Assembly (NCBI GenBank): GCA_034769895.1
Contig: CM068373.1
Location: 282,625,879-282,689,878 of the forward strand
DNA from: Magicicada septendecula
Lineage: Eukaryota > Arthropoda > Insecta > Hemiptera > Cicadidae
Reading direction: 5' to 3'
Length of the DNA stretch: 64,000 nucleotides
Each line of letters opens with the position of its first letter. The stretch's first letter is position 1. A program made the translations under genes and the position numbers. The notes beneath the pieces are model-generated. The model worked only from the letters and a program-made list of their open reading frames with translations, made no database searches and was not told the DNA's origin. Shown here piece by piece: positions 11,524 through 24,915 of the stretch.

Positions 11524-12153
11524 TTATATTCCATGAATCATCTTGATCATTATTGAATTTCTTATACTATTAATACTATTGCATGACGGTACATTTTTAT
11601 TTTCTATTAATTTTGCTGTCCATTCTATATTATCCATTTTTAATGACACTATGGCCTGTCTCATGTCAATTATTGCTGAGTATTTTCTCAAAATATCACA
11701 GCCTATTAGTAGATTAAATGGTAGGTTACTAGCTATTAGAAAAATTATAGGTATAGCTACATTTCCGCTGGTCACTGCTAATGATACCTGTTTTCTTATT
11801 GACTTGTTTTGCCTTCCGGTGGCTCCAATTAAAATTATATTCTGGATTGGTAGAGTCGGTAAGATGATCTTACTTAATTTTTGAATTTTGTGGTATTCGT
11901 TGTTATCGATTAACGACACGTTTGCGCCCGTATCTATCATGAATCTGGTGTCTAGTCCGTTCACTTGGGCGATAATATAGGCAATCTCATTATTCAAATT
12001 ATTGTTCGTTATTGTTTCTTCGTTTAGCAATTTTTCTCTCACATTTTTTAAAAAATGATTATGCACTATTGTAATGGTATTGTCAGTCGTTTTGTCTCGT
12101 TCTAGTAAGTACCCAAATTGTCGGTTCAGTGATGGGACCTGTTGGTTTCTCAC
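11524..12153 (-). CDS. Element A aspartic protease region (partial pol)
   Basis: A 209-codon open frame contains FMIDTGANVSLI, with the DTGA motif of a retroviral-type aspartic protease. The flap and helix pattern follow, with NLLIGCDILRKYSAIID resembling the ILG(x)D motif. It would cleave Gag and Pol. The frame starts at a GTG created by the overlap with the gag stop, so a frameshift rather than independent initiation is likely. Confidence 0.85.
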   Translation of the reverse strand: MRNQQVPSLNRQFGYLLERDKTTDNTITIVHNHFLKNVREKLLNEETITNNNLNNEIAYIIAQVNGLDTRFMIDTGANVSLIDNNEYHKIQKLSKIILPTLPIQNIILIGATGRQNKSIRKQVSLAVTSGNVAIPIIFLIASNLPFNLLIGCDILRKYSAIIDMRQAIVSLKMDNIEWTAKLIENKNVPSCNSINSIRNSIMIKMIHGI

Positions 12154-14166
12154 TGCCGCGGTCCGTTTAAATCAGGGCTGATCTCCTCGGTCCTGTTGTC
12201 TGGTTGACTGGGTCTGTCTCTATTCTGTATTTCTTGTATTTCAATGGCGTTATTATTGAACGTCACTGAGTTTCTGTTATTCCTATCATCGTCGCAGCTC
12301 CTACTACGCCTATGTTCATCCCGGTAGCGCTGGTTATTCTCCTCCTGAAAACTTCTCTCCCGGTTCCCATTATAATTCATTCGTCCCTGGTACGAACGTC
12401 TTCCCATATCTCTATCTTCGGTGCTCACGTAATTCACATGCCTTCGATATGTTTGGTTTTGGTTGTTATAATTGCCATTATTATTCTCTCTGTATCGGTT
12501 ATCGTAATTGTTTTGATGACCTCGGTTGTTCTGGTAGTGGTTGTCTCTATCATTGGCACGCTGGTATCCGTTATTATGATTCGTAGGAGAGCTACGGTAA
12601 TAGTGGCTGTTATTATTGTTATTGTTATTCACCGCATTATTCCGTGGGTAGTTATTATTGTTATTATTATTTGGTAACTACGTTGATAGTGGTTACCGTT
12701 GTTGTTGTAATTATTATTTGGTCTATACCCGTTATTTTCATATCGGGCGTCGCGGCGACCATTATTTCTATCCATCTCGTCGCTCCTTCGTCTGTATTGG
12801 AGGAAGCTCTTCTCTTGTTCCATTTCCGCTAACAATGCCGACATCTCCTCAATGGTTTGTATCCGTCCGTTTATTCGGCCTCTCGTAATTTCTCCACCAT
12901 AGTGATAAGCCTCACTAAACATTCAGTAGGAATTGCAGGCTCTAAATGTCTGGCTATGTTGATCTTACCCAGAAAGTATGCGGTCGGAGTTTGTTTGCCG
13001 TGTAAATCATATCGGCCCAATCCTATGTCACTCCTTATCATATGTTGTGTGGCATCAGACCAGTACTTGGATTTAAATTGTTTTTTAAATTCTTAAAAAT
13101 TTTGTATATTCGGCCGCATCGCCGTCCACAAATTGTCATAGACTTTTCTGAACATTTCGTCCAGCATACTTCTAATTACAACCCATCTGCCTTCTCCGGT
13201 TTTTGCTACTTTTTCTTCTACCCGTTCTAGGAATAGTATGGGGTTTCTTCTATAATTCTGGAAGTCAATAACTTCTCGGTTTTCCTCACACGTGGTATGG
13301 GCACCGGTACATTGTCTGTTTCTTAGGGAGTTGATTTCATCTCTATGGGTAGTTGTTTGGTCTTGTACCCGATTAAGACTAGTACCTATGCTTTCTAATC
13401 TTTCTCCCATCACTGCTTGGTTGGTTTGTATATTTTCTATTCGTCCATTCGTTTCTTCCCGGACGCTCAGTATCTCTTGGTTCATCCGCTCACACCTTTC
13501 CTTGGTCTCGGATTCTACCCTTTTAATTTCGGTCACCGGTTCTTCTAGCTTCTTGTCCCATTCTTCCTGCAATTGCCGGTTATTAATTTCCATCTTGTTA
13601 TTCCACTCTTCTTTTAATGACTCTTTGTGTTCATCCAATTTTTTTATGGTTTCCTGGTAATTTCCCTTCAATTCTTCCCTCAATGCTCTATTATTTTCGT
13701 CTATTGTCTCCTCCATTTTCCTGCTATTTTCTTTCAATTCTCCCATTTTTTCTTCAATTTTCTTATTAGTCTCTTCCAATTTTCAGATCAATTCCTCCTT
13801 TGTTTGTTTATTGTCACTCTTTATTTCCTCCATTTTCTTACTCAAATCTTCCTTCAATATTACTAAGTTCTTATTACTATTCTCACTTAATTATTCCTTC
13901 AGTGTGTCCATTAGTTTCTTATTACTCTCCTCCATCTTTTCTTCCGTTTTCTTACCAGTTTCCTGCATTAATTCCATCATACGTATAATCATTTCGTGCG
14001 TCTTCTCGCCTTCTGTTTGTGTGGGTTCTTCTGGTTGTTTCTCTTGAGCCTTCCTTATTATAGTTTCTACTTCCTCAACCGGTGTTGCTTCCTTGTCTTC
14101 CATGCTTAAACCGCTTTCTTTCTCGGTTTCAGCTGCTCGTTTGCGCGATGTTTCTCGCTTCCTCAT
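12150..14166 (-). pseudogene. gag: Element A gag (broken)
   Basis: Starts at an ATG 74 bp inside the LTR. The first part (14166-13891) and the second (13779-13093) are in the same frame, separated by in-frame stops near 13891 and 13781. A further stop lies near 13093. C-terminal frames follow at 12629-12922 and 12150-12632, with a frameshift in an asparagine-rich stretch near 12640. The N-terminal half is a highly charged coiled coil. The middle holds the block ENREVIDFQNYRRNP, shared with the Gag of element B. The C-terminal part is N/R/Y-rich and has no CCHC zinc knuckle, so RNA binding is presumably by the basic low-complexity tail. Confidence 0.85.
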
Positions 14167-14214
14167 TTTCGTTTATTTTTGGTTTGTTTAATTATAAATT
14201 ATATTTTAATTTAT

Positions 14215-14238
14215 CGCCTCACACGTTGGTTCGCCAAT
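14215..14238 (-). promoter_or_regulatory. Element A primer-binding site
   Basis: Directly inside the 5' LTR the minus strand reads TTGGCGAACCAACGTGTGAG. It starts with the TGG expected opposite a tRNA CCA end, two to three bases from the LTR end. The equivalent site of element B (TTGGCAGCCCAACTAGTGAG) has the same spacing and framework, which supports both calls. I cannot name the tRNA. Confidence 0.7.
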
Positions 14239-14239
14239 T

Positions 14240-16544
14240 TGTAACAATAACTACTACGGCCGTATATTATATTTAAATTCGTTTGCGGTCGTTATTCACT
14301 ATTCCCACCGTTCGCTCTCGCCTCGGAATCCAACACCAGTGACGTAATGCGGAGCTGCCAACTGTCGCTCCGTCCGCTTTGCTGTGTTGTCGTAATTTTT
14401 AATTAAAACAACCATAATAATGCAATAATAAACCCAAACAGATGTACAGTTTCAATCAATCTTTATTCAATTGAAGGACCGATCAATTACGTTTCGTTTT
14501 TTTCTTTATTTTATTTTAAATACAAATTATGACAACTTATGTCGTCTTGTTCGTAAGTTGGTAGTAACTAGATTACTGTACGGGAATCAGCCAAAACAAT
14601 GATGCTTGTCGTTTTATTTCTATTAAATAAAATAATCTCAGGGCGTATTCGGTCCGGATATTATGGTTAAACAAATAATACAATTCTTAAAATCAAAATA
14701 CAAATTTTACAATAGAAGGATATAAAATGGTTTTGATGTGCAAACTAGTAGTCGTGTATGTGTCGTTCACAGTTGTAGGTTATGAACAGTTTTAGCTAAT
14801 TATTAGTTGTCTTTCAGGTTGTATGGTATTCAGAAAGGTGTAATTATCAATTAGTGTTATCTTCAAGTGTTCTTTAGTGTTGGTGTATGCTATAGTATAA
14901 GTGATTTTTCTCATTTAGTTTTCTAATTGGTTCGTGTACTCATATGTGATCGTTGTGTTAAACAAGGTTATAAAATGATGCTGATTCATCCAAATCCTCT
15001 TCTTTTATTCGTTCAGGACGGAAGTGGGGTCCAAATCTTTTTTAATTCCTCTTCCAGGATGTGTACTCTTTCGAATTGGTGTCTGGTTGTCCTTGGGTTC
15101 CTATAATGTTCTTCAATAACTGTCCTGTACTCGATTACTATGTTTGGTTTAGTTTTACTCTGTTAAAATATAATTAGTTAATACGTTTTAATAACGCGTC
15201 TGTCTTCTATGATGGTTGTTAAAGAAGTTCCTATTTTATTTATCTGAATTTTCGGTTGCTAAGGTAAAACTTGAAATCTGGTTGGTTAATTCAGATATAC
15301 ATTGTCATGCAAATTCATTGTTTTATTGCATGAACTTGGCCAAAACTTTTAATTAGTATAACTCTGTTATACTAATTGGGAATTTAAAACTAATAGCATC
15401 ATTATTTTGGTTTTAACATTTGTGACACATAGACACCAAACATGCCGATTTTTGCTTAAGAAATTCTGATGTTACATTTTTGCTATTTGAATTTCCTTAA
15501 ATAATTTAAAACTGATTATTTCAATTCCATATTTGCTGTGTATATTATTAATTATAAACCTATCCATATTACAACATTTGTTTTATAAAATTCTAACTGT
15601 ATTTCCTATAATTTACAAAATTCCAAAGTTTTTATAGGCCTAGGTTTTGACCTGTTAAATTTCTATTTTCTGTTATTGTCACACCTATTAAGTATGCAAC
15701 TACCATCAAAACTACTCCCTATAACTCTATTAGTATTATTATTTAAAATTATATCAATAATAATTACTGGAACATTATAAAAAAACATAATTTACATTTT
15801 GTGATTAAACAATCAGTATATGCCTGGTTACATAATCCTGCATAAGACATATCATCCACTCGTTACTTAACAAAACTATAAATAACATCAACACATAAAT
15901 CCTTACTTTTGAATATTTAAATAAAAAGTTTAATCATTTAATAATGATTTTCTATTTTTTCCATTTTTCTTAGGTAGTTCAGCCATTACTGTACTAGGTA
16001 TTTTTACTGTTTTTTCATCTTATATACATTTGATAATTATCATTTAATTATACAGTATTTATTTCATAACATTAGGTCCACCATTATTCACACAATTAAT
16101 TGTATGTTTCCATGTATCTATAATGATTGTGTTCTTGCATTATTCAATTATATTGGTTAGTTAACATTTTGTTATTATATTATTTTACATTTTATAGTAT
16201 TTGGGCCTATTATCCCTCAATTTGTATTTTGATTATTATTATATTATATGATACTTTTGACAAAACAATTTGTTTACTGATGGTAATAGTCCCTAATGCT
16301 TTCTGGCTTTGTAAGTATTATAATTGTAATTATTTGAATTTTATGTCATCATCAGGGTATTTTGCATCACTTTACCTAAACATTAATTTGGGTACGGTGA
16401 GTTATAGTCTAAGTCAGTTTAAATTTGTCATTTGTTCATCTTCACTATCATTTTTAAAAGATATGTTTCTTCTTGTTAAGTTTCTTATTCATGATCTTCA
16501 TTAAATCTGGTACGATATCAAGCTATGCCAAATGTAATGTTACA
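14240..16544 (-). repeat. Element A 5' LTR (right copy in window)
   Basis: Direct repeat of 5568-7880, 2,305 bp. As the element reads on the minus strand, this is the promoter LTR. It is followed on the right by a short AT dinucleotide run, the other half of the target site. The high similarity of the two LTRs suggests a fairly recent insertion, which contrasts with the many lesions in the coding region. Confidence 0.93.
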
Positions 16545-16564
16545 ATATATATATATATATATAA

Positions 16565-17251
16565 TCACGTTTATCCATCATTAGCTAAACATGCAAGTTC
16601 TGACCAGAGAAGTTGATCTTTTTGAGACCCCATATAAAAAGTTACGAGTAAGCTTAGACATTTTATTCTTACATATTCGTAATCAGCATAAAAAACCGTA
16701 AAAATATATATCCGTTTCAAAATAGTTTGTTGAAAAAAGTTGAATAATAATTACCCTGTTAACATAATCGTTACAAACGACTCACACGTGTAAAAAAATG
16801 CATTACTATTTTATCACGGATATCGGTTTAGCTTTTAGTGATGAAAAATATACACAGTGTTGCCACAAAATGTATATAAAGTCACGAAGGTCACAACGTT
16901 GCCATGTCTACTGAACGTAAGCAATTCCTGCAATATTAGCAGCTGCTGTGTCTCGGCTGTTTATACAATTACTGCTTCCAGTCGCCTACGTTTAATTCCT
17001 GTATACGATCTTAGTTATTTTTAATTTCAGTACCGTAGTAAAAATAATCTTTGAAAGACGTAATCAACTATTTTTCAACGCTGTTATTAAAAAGTGGGTT
17101 AATCATTCAATGACAGAAAACATATAAGGTATAAAATGTTGTGATCACTTTATTCACACGTTCTTTTCTTGAGACGTAAATAACTATATACTAAATAAAG
17201 ATATAATAAGTATATCTTCATTGTACATTAGTATAATATGAAGTTAAAAAG
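16565..17251. other. No recognisable gene
   Basis: AT-rich sequence between the element A target repeat and the first Tigger-like MITE. I see no coding pattern or repeat. Confidence 0.5.
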
Positions 17252-17253
17252 TA

Positions 17254-18209
17254 CAGTACAACCTGTCACATCCGGACATGTGATATCCGGAACCTCCCAT
17301 ATCCTGACGTATCTCCAAACTAATTTTTGCAATTTTGGTTAGCGAAATGGTTAGGGATGTAAAGATACTACTCTTGATGTTTTGGCTGATCACCACTTTT
17401 TCTTCACTACACTTACGTCATTCTGCGATATGGTTCACTATTTTTGAATATTTAAGTTTTTACAATTGAAATACTTTATTTGGGGCAACTGAGTCTGGGG
17501 CAGCGGCGTTAGGTCGACTCACTTTGGCTTCATGGCTTCCAAAAAACGTGTGCATTGTATGAAGCAGCCGAATCACAAAATTTTTCAAAAACTGATGTAA
17601 GCGTACTGTAAGTAAAACTTTTTAACCAATTTTACTTTTTGTATTTTAAAGAGTACAGTGTACAAATGCAAATGGTAAACCAATAGAAACGTCTAAAAAA
17701 ACACGTTCTTCTTCTGTGTATCTTCTGTAATTGTTAATTATATTAATTGAGATTTTGGCTACTTATAGAGATTTAATTACTGAACACAATGCAGTTTTCA
17801 TAATTGCTGTATATTTATTGGTTTTGAAGTTATCGCAGGTTGAACTGCAAAAATGAATTGAATAAAATTCACTCATCCGCCCGCGAGCTTCACTGACGAA
17901 GTTAGAGTGAGATAGTTGCTTATTATACGCTCTCTGTCTAGCGTACGGCGCAGCGCACAGTGTGTCCCTTTCAATACAGTATATTTAATGTATCTTTTAA
18001 ATGTCAATAAATTTCAAATGAAATTTGGGTATATCTGAAATCCTTGAATAATTTACGCACCCGAAATTTTCGCCGGTATTTTTCGTCAAAAAAGTGAGTT
18101 AATTATGCGAGAAAATACGGTATTTATAAATGACCTTGTGATATCCGGATTTTTCCATATCCGGATCGGCCGGTCGCCATATTAGTCCGGATATGACAGG
18201 TTGTACCTG
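17254..18209 (+). mobile_element. Tigger/pogo-type non-autonomous element (956 bp), copy 1
   Basis: Ends are CAGTACAACCTGTCACATCC on the left and, inverted, CAGGTACAACCTGTCATATC on the right, each next to a TA target dinucleotide. The CAG start and TA duplication are the pogo/Tigger form. An ATG near 17531 opens MASKKRVHCMKQ and stops soon after. It resembles the start of a Tigger transposase, but no DDE core is left. A second copy begins at 21851. Confidence 0.8.
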
Positions 18210-18948
<739 letters not shown>

Positions 18949-19399
18949 TTATTCGTTCTATTTCTTTCCCTTATTTTTATTAAAGAATGAGCCAAGGAGG
19001 TTATGTACATTTACACCTGCCGGACACCTCTAAGGTTGCCTCTGTAAGAAACAATAAAATTTCTCAAGTGTTTATGAAATAAGGAGGACACTGGAACATG
19101 GTAAACGCATAGTAATGTTTATTTGGCTGAGACAAGATAAACGAGAAACGTGATTACATTTCTGGCGGGAACGATTATGCATTTTGCAAACTGGCGTCTA
19201 CGTCACACACGTCCGTATTTTCTACAAACATTGTGCACAGTTTAATCTGAGTTGTGGTATCTCGAACTCAGAAATGGTTAATATACGTCAGCCACTGCTA
19301 TGTACAGTGATATGTGTTGTGTCTATTCAGCGCTAACACCACAGGTCTCCAGCACAGAGACAAGATTTCTCATTCCCGTCAACATGAGTACCTACTCAA

Positions 19400-19625
19400 G
19401 GTCAAATAACATTCTTAATGTTGTAATGACAGACGTGTACGTTTACAAAACACTGTTTCGGCTGACACATATATACACATCTACGTCTGAACTCGCAACC
19501 TCTTATTTATCAGCTGGCCGGTTTTACGTTTCCACCAAACGTGTTCCAGAAAATCATATTAAAATAATATGAATATTTTATAGTAAAAACATAATAAAAA
19601 TAATAATAATATACAATTTAAAAAG
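19400..19625. repeat. Dispersed repeat, copy 1 (pairs with 31225-31440)
   Basis: Shares a diverged ~200-bp block with 31225-31440, including ACATTCTTAATGT followed by GTAATGACA, a TTTACAAAA block and a TTAAAATAATA...TTTTATAGTA end. Family unknown. The ORF at 19300-19572 overlaps it and is not supported. Confidence 0.6.
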
Positions 19626-19989
19626 TTAATACACTACCGCTTGCTTATCCTAAGTTTTGTGCGGAGAAATAGCTGACCCAGTCAGTTTTCCAAGGATTCA
19701 TAAAATTGTTATCTCGAATGATACATGGATCTTGTAGAGCTCGTAATCCTAATGTTCCTTGCATGATTGATGGAATATGTACACATAATAACCGAGCAAC
19801 ATTTTACGTTAAACTATTGAAAATAACAATGGTTTTCCAAAGTACCGGAGACGAGATGACGGAATTGTTGAACTAAAAGGAATACCGTATATCATTTGAT
19901 AATCGTGATTCGTTCAATACAATCGCTTCCTAATTCTACAGTACAATGCTCACATCAATATTGAAAACCGATAAATACATGTATAAATA

Positions 19990-20100
19990 GGCTTACCATA
20001 CGTCCCGGTTTGACCGGGATTGTCCCGGTTTGATGACCTGATCCCGGGGTCCCGGCCAGTTTGTCAATTGTCCCGGTTTGAAAATTGACGAGAGTAGTTT
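19990..20100. repeat. CCCGGTTT-rich repeat, possible transposon end
   Basis: TACGTCCCGGTTTGACCGGGAT is followed by further copies of GTCCCGGTTTGA within 100 bp. Iterated CCCGG motifs like this occur at the ends of some hAT-type elements, but I cannot define the other end. The rest of 20100-20745 has no recognisable gene. Confidence 0.4.
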
Positions 20101-20745
20101 CCGTCCGGGCGAAGACGTTGTGCAAGCTAAGCTCCCGATTTTTGGTTAAATCAATAGAAAAGAGAGTTTGAAAGATTAAAAGTAATTTTTCATGAATGGA
20201 AAATTCAAAAGCTGCAGTAGTCACTTTGCACGAGTATACACATTCAAATGACTTAGGGAGCACAAAAATCCTAATGTGTGCTATACTTGCTTTCCTTCGA
20301 AAAGATGTAGAATGTGGCTGGCAGTATATCCATGGTCAAGTTCCAGAGGAAGAGAAACTCGATTAATTCTTTAATTGTTTCGTAGAACAATAGCTAGACA
20401 ATGATTAGTGCCACAGGAGTTACGGAACTGCTACTTCCGACGTCATACAATGAATAATACCGTACAAGCACGCATCAGAAACTAAACAGCCACGTTGGAA
20501 GACCACATCCAAGAATAAAAAACATTATCAAATGTTTATAATCTGAGGCAGAGAAATCTATTCAGAACACGATGTAACGATGGAGTGAAATTTTTAAGCT
20601 ATGAAAAGGACGAAAAAGTATACTGAATTGGATAAACTAAAAGATATGAAAAAGATTCTGAAGTTGGGATGTTTCTCAAGATCACGTCGTCCGTTCTACA
20701 AGTTGACTAATAAAAATAAATAAAAAATAACCTTCCTTTTTAATT

Positions 20746-20746
<1 letters not shown>

Positions 20747-20820
<74 letters not shown>
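20747..20820. repeat. (GA)n microsatellite
   Basis: A run of about 70 bp of GA dinucleotides. Confidence 0.95.
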
Positions 20821-20821
<1 letters not shown>

Positions 20822-21848
20822 GGGAGCTGCTATGCAAGTGTGTGTGTGTGTGCGTTTTATAAAAATTGTAACTTGGTAAACGTAGTTGGTAACAAAAAAT
20901 ACATTTAACGAATTATAAAAACATAAACACAATACAGGGTGGATGTACATACATCGTTGTTTGTGTGTTCGCAAGTGGGAGGTACTCTCACGTATCAAAA
21001 ATTAATTACGTGTCTTATCTACTTGAGTGTTCGCAAGTGAAACGAGTTGCAAGTGCCACTGTTCGTAAGTGGGAGCACACCGTCGTCGGCCGGATACGAA
21101 AAGCAGATTAATTTACCTGGTTTCTTCGAGACAAAAGCATCAACATGAATCAAAAAATTTAACTTGCAACCATTATTTTAGTAAAACGTAGATGATTGTG
21201 GGTACCATAGCTTAGGCTTTTAGAGCATAGGCTTGTACATTTATCTAGGATTTACATTATGTAGCTGATGATAGAAGTTCAAATGCGAGTTCCTGGTCCC
21301 TAAAAACATGGGTATCTCAGCTGGGAGAGTGAACTCCAAGACAAAATACTGATCCTTCAAATGTGTGTGTGTCGGGTAGGTATAGGCCTACTAGTAGGCC
21401 TACTCTGGGCTCCTTAAAAAAGCTACTGCTAAAATAACAGTGATTTGTTCTAATTTTGTTTGCTAGATAATAAGGTGACGCCGTATAACATTAAAATTTG
21501 GGTTTGGCAAAGATTATCAGAATTGGCACATTCAACAATTAAAAGTTTTGTACGAATGAGCAGAAAATAATGGTATTTAAAAGGAACTATAAAGACATAT
21601 CTTATGGTCATAAACAAACCGTAGAAGAAATTACTATTATAATCAGTGTAGTCATATTTGGACAGGTGTAGAAAAATATGGAGAAGCCTGTACAGGTGTG
21701 TCGGTGCTGATGGGAACACACATAAAAACGTTTGTATGAGATTAAACGTATGTATCCAAGATAAATACCGTTTTATCTACAACAGGTGGCTTCGAAATAT
21801 GAATTTGGGGATTTCCCTTTTATTTAGGGGGAATTGTTATAAGGTAAA
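20821..21848. other. No recognisable gene; short GTTCGCAAGTG iteration
   Basis: Three spaced near-copies of GTTCGCAAGTG lie between 20968 and 21080. Otherwise AT-rich sequence without coding pattern. Confidence 0.4.
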
Positions 21849-21850
21849 TA

Positions 21851-22581
21851 CAGTACAACCTGTCACATCCGGACCTGTGATATCCGGAACCTCCCATATC
21901 CGGACGTATCTCCAAACTAATTTTTGCAATTTTGGTTAGCGAAATGGTTAGGGATGTAAAGGCTGATGTTTTGGCTGTACTCTTGATGTTTTGGCTGATC
22001 ACCACTTTTTCTTCACTACACTTACGTCATTCTGCGATATGGTTCACTATTTTTGAATATTTAAGTTTTTACAATTGAAATACTTTATTTGGGGCAACTG
22101 AGTCTGGGGCAGCGGCGTTAGGTCGACTCACTTTGGCTTCATGGCTTCCAAAAAACGTGTGCATTGTATGAAGCAGCCGAATCACAAAATTTTTCAAAAA
22201 TTGATGTAGGCGTACTGTAAGTAAAACTTTTTAACCAATTTTACTTTTTGTATTTTAAAGAGTACAGTGTACAAATGCAAATGGTAAACCAATAGAAACG
22301 TCTAAAAAACACGTTCTTCTTCTGTGTATCTTCGTAATTGTTAATTATATTAATTGAGATTTTGGCTACTTATAGAGATTTAATTACTGAACACAATGCA
22401 GTTTTCAGAATTGCTGTATATTTATTGGTTTTGAAGTTATCGCAGGTTGAACTGCAAAAATGAATTGAATAAAATTCGTCTAAAATCATCCGCCCGCGAG
22501 TTTCACTGTGAGGAAGTTAGAGTGAGATAGTTGCTTATTATACGCTCTCTGTCTAGCTTACGGCGCAGCGCACAGTCTGTC
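21851..22581 (+). mobile_element. Tigger/pogo-type non-autonomous element, copy 2 (3'-truncated)
   Basis: Begins TA-CAGTACAACCTGTCACATCC and follows copy 1 closely to about 22581, where the match stops at the start of hAT-type sequence. It lacks the right inverted end. A small internal duplication of GATGTTTTGGCTG distinguishes it from copy 1. The hAT element may have inserted into it and replaced the end. Confidence 0.8.
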
Positions 22582-22595
22582 CATTTATGTACATA

Positions 22596-22654
22596 AATAT
22601 GTAGGAAAAATAAGGAAAATATGTAGCTAAATATGTAATATTTAAGAAATATGT
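22596..22654 (+). repeat. Subterminal AATATGTA repeats, left cluster
   Basis: Four AATATGTA octamers within 60 bp just inside the left end of the hAT element. hAT transposases commonly bind short subterminal repeats, so these may be binding sites. Confidence 0.6.
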
Positions 22655-23176
22655 AGTATTAAAATACTTTCACATCAACAATGTAATTTACATTTTACGA
22701 GAACATAACAGTGCCCTCTTTGAAAGGTTTTGAAAATAATAGGTGCTTCATTTTAAACTTTTTAAATCACTTTCAAAACATGCAAATATATTTTGAGCAA
22801 AGTCAATGTAATCCATAAAATACTAATCAAGTTCGGGGCTGACACTAATCACCAGTTAGATTACCACTTCTGTTACAGAAAATAAGTTAACCCTCAGAAT
22901 ACACAGTATCTGAAAGTTCAACTCTTTGTTGAAGAGTTTACAATAAGACAGCATGCATAAGAAATGAATTACTTTTCAATTGTTTATTGTACTTTAGAAA
23001 ATTTATGAAAACATATTTTAGAAAACAGTATTAAAAAAGAAATCTTGATATTATAAAATTAACAACAACAAAGTATTTTACCTATGGATTTCTGTAGTAT
23101 AGGACATGAGTATAAAGTAAAAAATTGAGAATTATTAACTATTTAACAAAGTATTTTACTAGGAGAGTTGAAATTA

Positions 23177-24225
23177 CTATAAAATTCCTGTATATTGTTT
23201 TCCTGTATAAAATTCCTGTTTAGTTGCACAATTAATTATTAAATACTTTTCTATATTGTCTGTTGACATGGACTGTCTTCGGTCTGAGAGTATGTTTTTA
23301 TATATAGAAAAAGATCTCTCGACATCACATGTCGTCACCGCCGCATGTTTATATAGAGGAATCGTACTTGGAAGAATATTCTCAATCGATTCTACAGTTT
23401 CGCCGTTACATATGCGATAAATGGTATGTAAAGTTGAGTAACCAGGGTTTCTATTCAGCACAGCATTTAATTTAGTAGAAACTTTGTCACCGACTTCACC
23501 CTGCACAGCATTTAACTTGTTAACTGCTTCTTCAACTATTCCTATGGCTTCTTGGAGAGTCAGACCTGCAGTCTCCAGTTTCTTGATACAACTGAAATGC
23601 GTTTTGATGTACGAAACTGAACATATCACCTTAGAGTTGTTGAATGCAGACAAGGATTCGCTCGCTGACACTGCAGAATCGGGAGATAATGTTTCCACCA
23701 TATACTTCACAGCTTCAAAGTTGTCACTGTAGAAATTTACGGCTTCGATCCAGGTTCCCCATCTTGTACATCTTGTAATTACGGGTTCTGGAGGCAGAGG
23801 TGTGTCAGGTAGCCTTTGTTTGTAGCACTGGATACGGTAAGGACCTTTCAAGAACACCTTTTTTGTTGCTGATATTAATGTATTCACTTCGGGGAAAAGG
23901 TCTCTGACAGTTTCAGCTACTCGATGCAATCCATGAGCCAGGCATGTAACATGTAGTAGGTTGGGGTAAAACACATTTAGAGAATTACCTGCTTTTAACA
24001 TGTATGCTGCTGCATCTGTATACAACAGCAGTACCTTCTCTTCTTTAACACCATTTGGCCATAACAAACTTGGCAAAATACAGCTTTATCGTCAGTTGTA
24101 AAAGCACTGTCAATCTGTACCCATGATTTTAACTTAGATGACAAAGATGATGCGGTCGGTGCAATGATAAAACAAGGATATTTGTATTTAAAACTCTTAA
24201 GAACTTGCGTTGAACAATACCGCAC
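23177..24225 (-). pseudogene. hAT-family transposase, internally deleted
   Basis: Frame 23177-24076 (299 codons) holds the hAT core from LLLYTDAAAYMLKAG through LAHGLHRVAE and TRCTRWGTW to the dimerisation region TCDVERSFSIYKNILSDRR near the C terminus. The upstream frame 24225-23995 gives IDSAFTTDDKAVFCQVC, the N-terminal zinc-finger part. It switches frame near 24060 directly to the late catalytic region, so the middle of the gene, including the first catalytic aspartate, is missing. It would not be active. Confidence 0.85.
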
Positions 24226-24847
24226 AATATATTATTTAAGACGTCTTTTGTCCAACAACGAGAATCCGCCAAGGCAAGAAACAAGCAAGCGCAGAAGTGT
24301 AGGCGAAAGACAAAACACTGACTTGACAATAACTTCAACACACCACACTGCACACCAGATTGTTATTTACGTGTAGGCTTACACTCCGAGAGCGTCGATA
24401 ATACTGGCGTCAAAAATCACATTGTGCCCTACAATACCATAGAGTTATATAGATATTTGTTTGTTTAGGTAGATGGAATCCGTAGCGAGATTTGCAAGAT
24501 CTGCGAAGAGTATTTATTTACCGCGGACAGCACGTTCTTTCCCCACCGAGCCTGCTGAACGTGCGAACGAAACGTAAATGAGTGGGGCCGCGCATACCAT
24601 TCTCATCTAACATCCCGTGCAAAATGCCTTACTTGTCGCTTGAGCTCGTAAAAAATTTTACTTCTTGAAAGTAGAATCTATGTGTGCAATTGCAACAGAT
24701 GCAATATTTTGCCTTTTCTTGTAATAAATTTAATTGGACCTGATTCTGATTAATTGCACATTTGCGCATCTGAGTAATGTTGTTATAGGCCTAACTATTT
24801 TTTGCCGTTTCAATTTTCAAATTGAAGTAAAGTATAGTAAAATAGCT

Positions 24848-24915
24848 AAAATATGTAGAAATATGTAAGATGGAGTGAAATATGTAATATGAACAAAATA
24901 TGTAAAAATATGTAA
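24848..24915 (+). repeat. Subterminal AATATGTA repeats, right cluster
   Basis: Five AATATGTA octamers within about 70 bp near the right end of the hAT element, in the same orientation as the left cluster. Confidence 0.6.

Larger units (their letters stand above)
8771..12153 (-). pseudogene. pol: Element A pol (protease-RT-RNase H-integrase), broken
   Basis: The pol frame begins one base back from the gag stop (TGA at 12150-12152 overlapping GTG AGA), so pol was probably expressed by a -1 shift. Domains are in Ty3/gypsy order and are annotated separately. Lesions include a stop at about 11521, an in-frame TAA at 11219-11221 inside RT, a frameshift near 10740, and a frame change between RNase H and integrase near 9820-9920. 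Product function is inferred from family motifs. This copy would not make an intact polyprotein. Confidence 0.88.
5568..16544 (-). mobile_element. Element A: full-length decayed Ty3/gypsy LTR retrotransposon
   Basis: Two direct LTRs (5568-7880 and 14240-16544) with TGTAAC...GTTACA-type ends bound a 6.36 kb internal region. Read on the minus strand the order is primer-binding site, gag, then protease, reverse transcriptase, RNase H and integrase, which is the Ty3/gypsy order. An ATAT target duplication (5564-5567 and 16545-16548) is consistent with insertion into a TA repeat but cannot be proved there. Gag and pol carry several in-frame stops and frameshifts. No envelope frame is seen between integrase and the 3' LTR. 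The copy cannot be autonomous as it stands. Confidence 0.92.

Noticed and set aside
12312-13866. Plus-strand hydrophobic ORFs opposite element A gag
   Set aside because: Antisense shadows of the N/R/E-rich Gag coding sequence.
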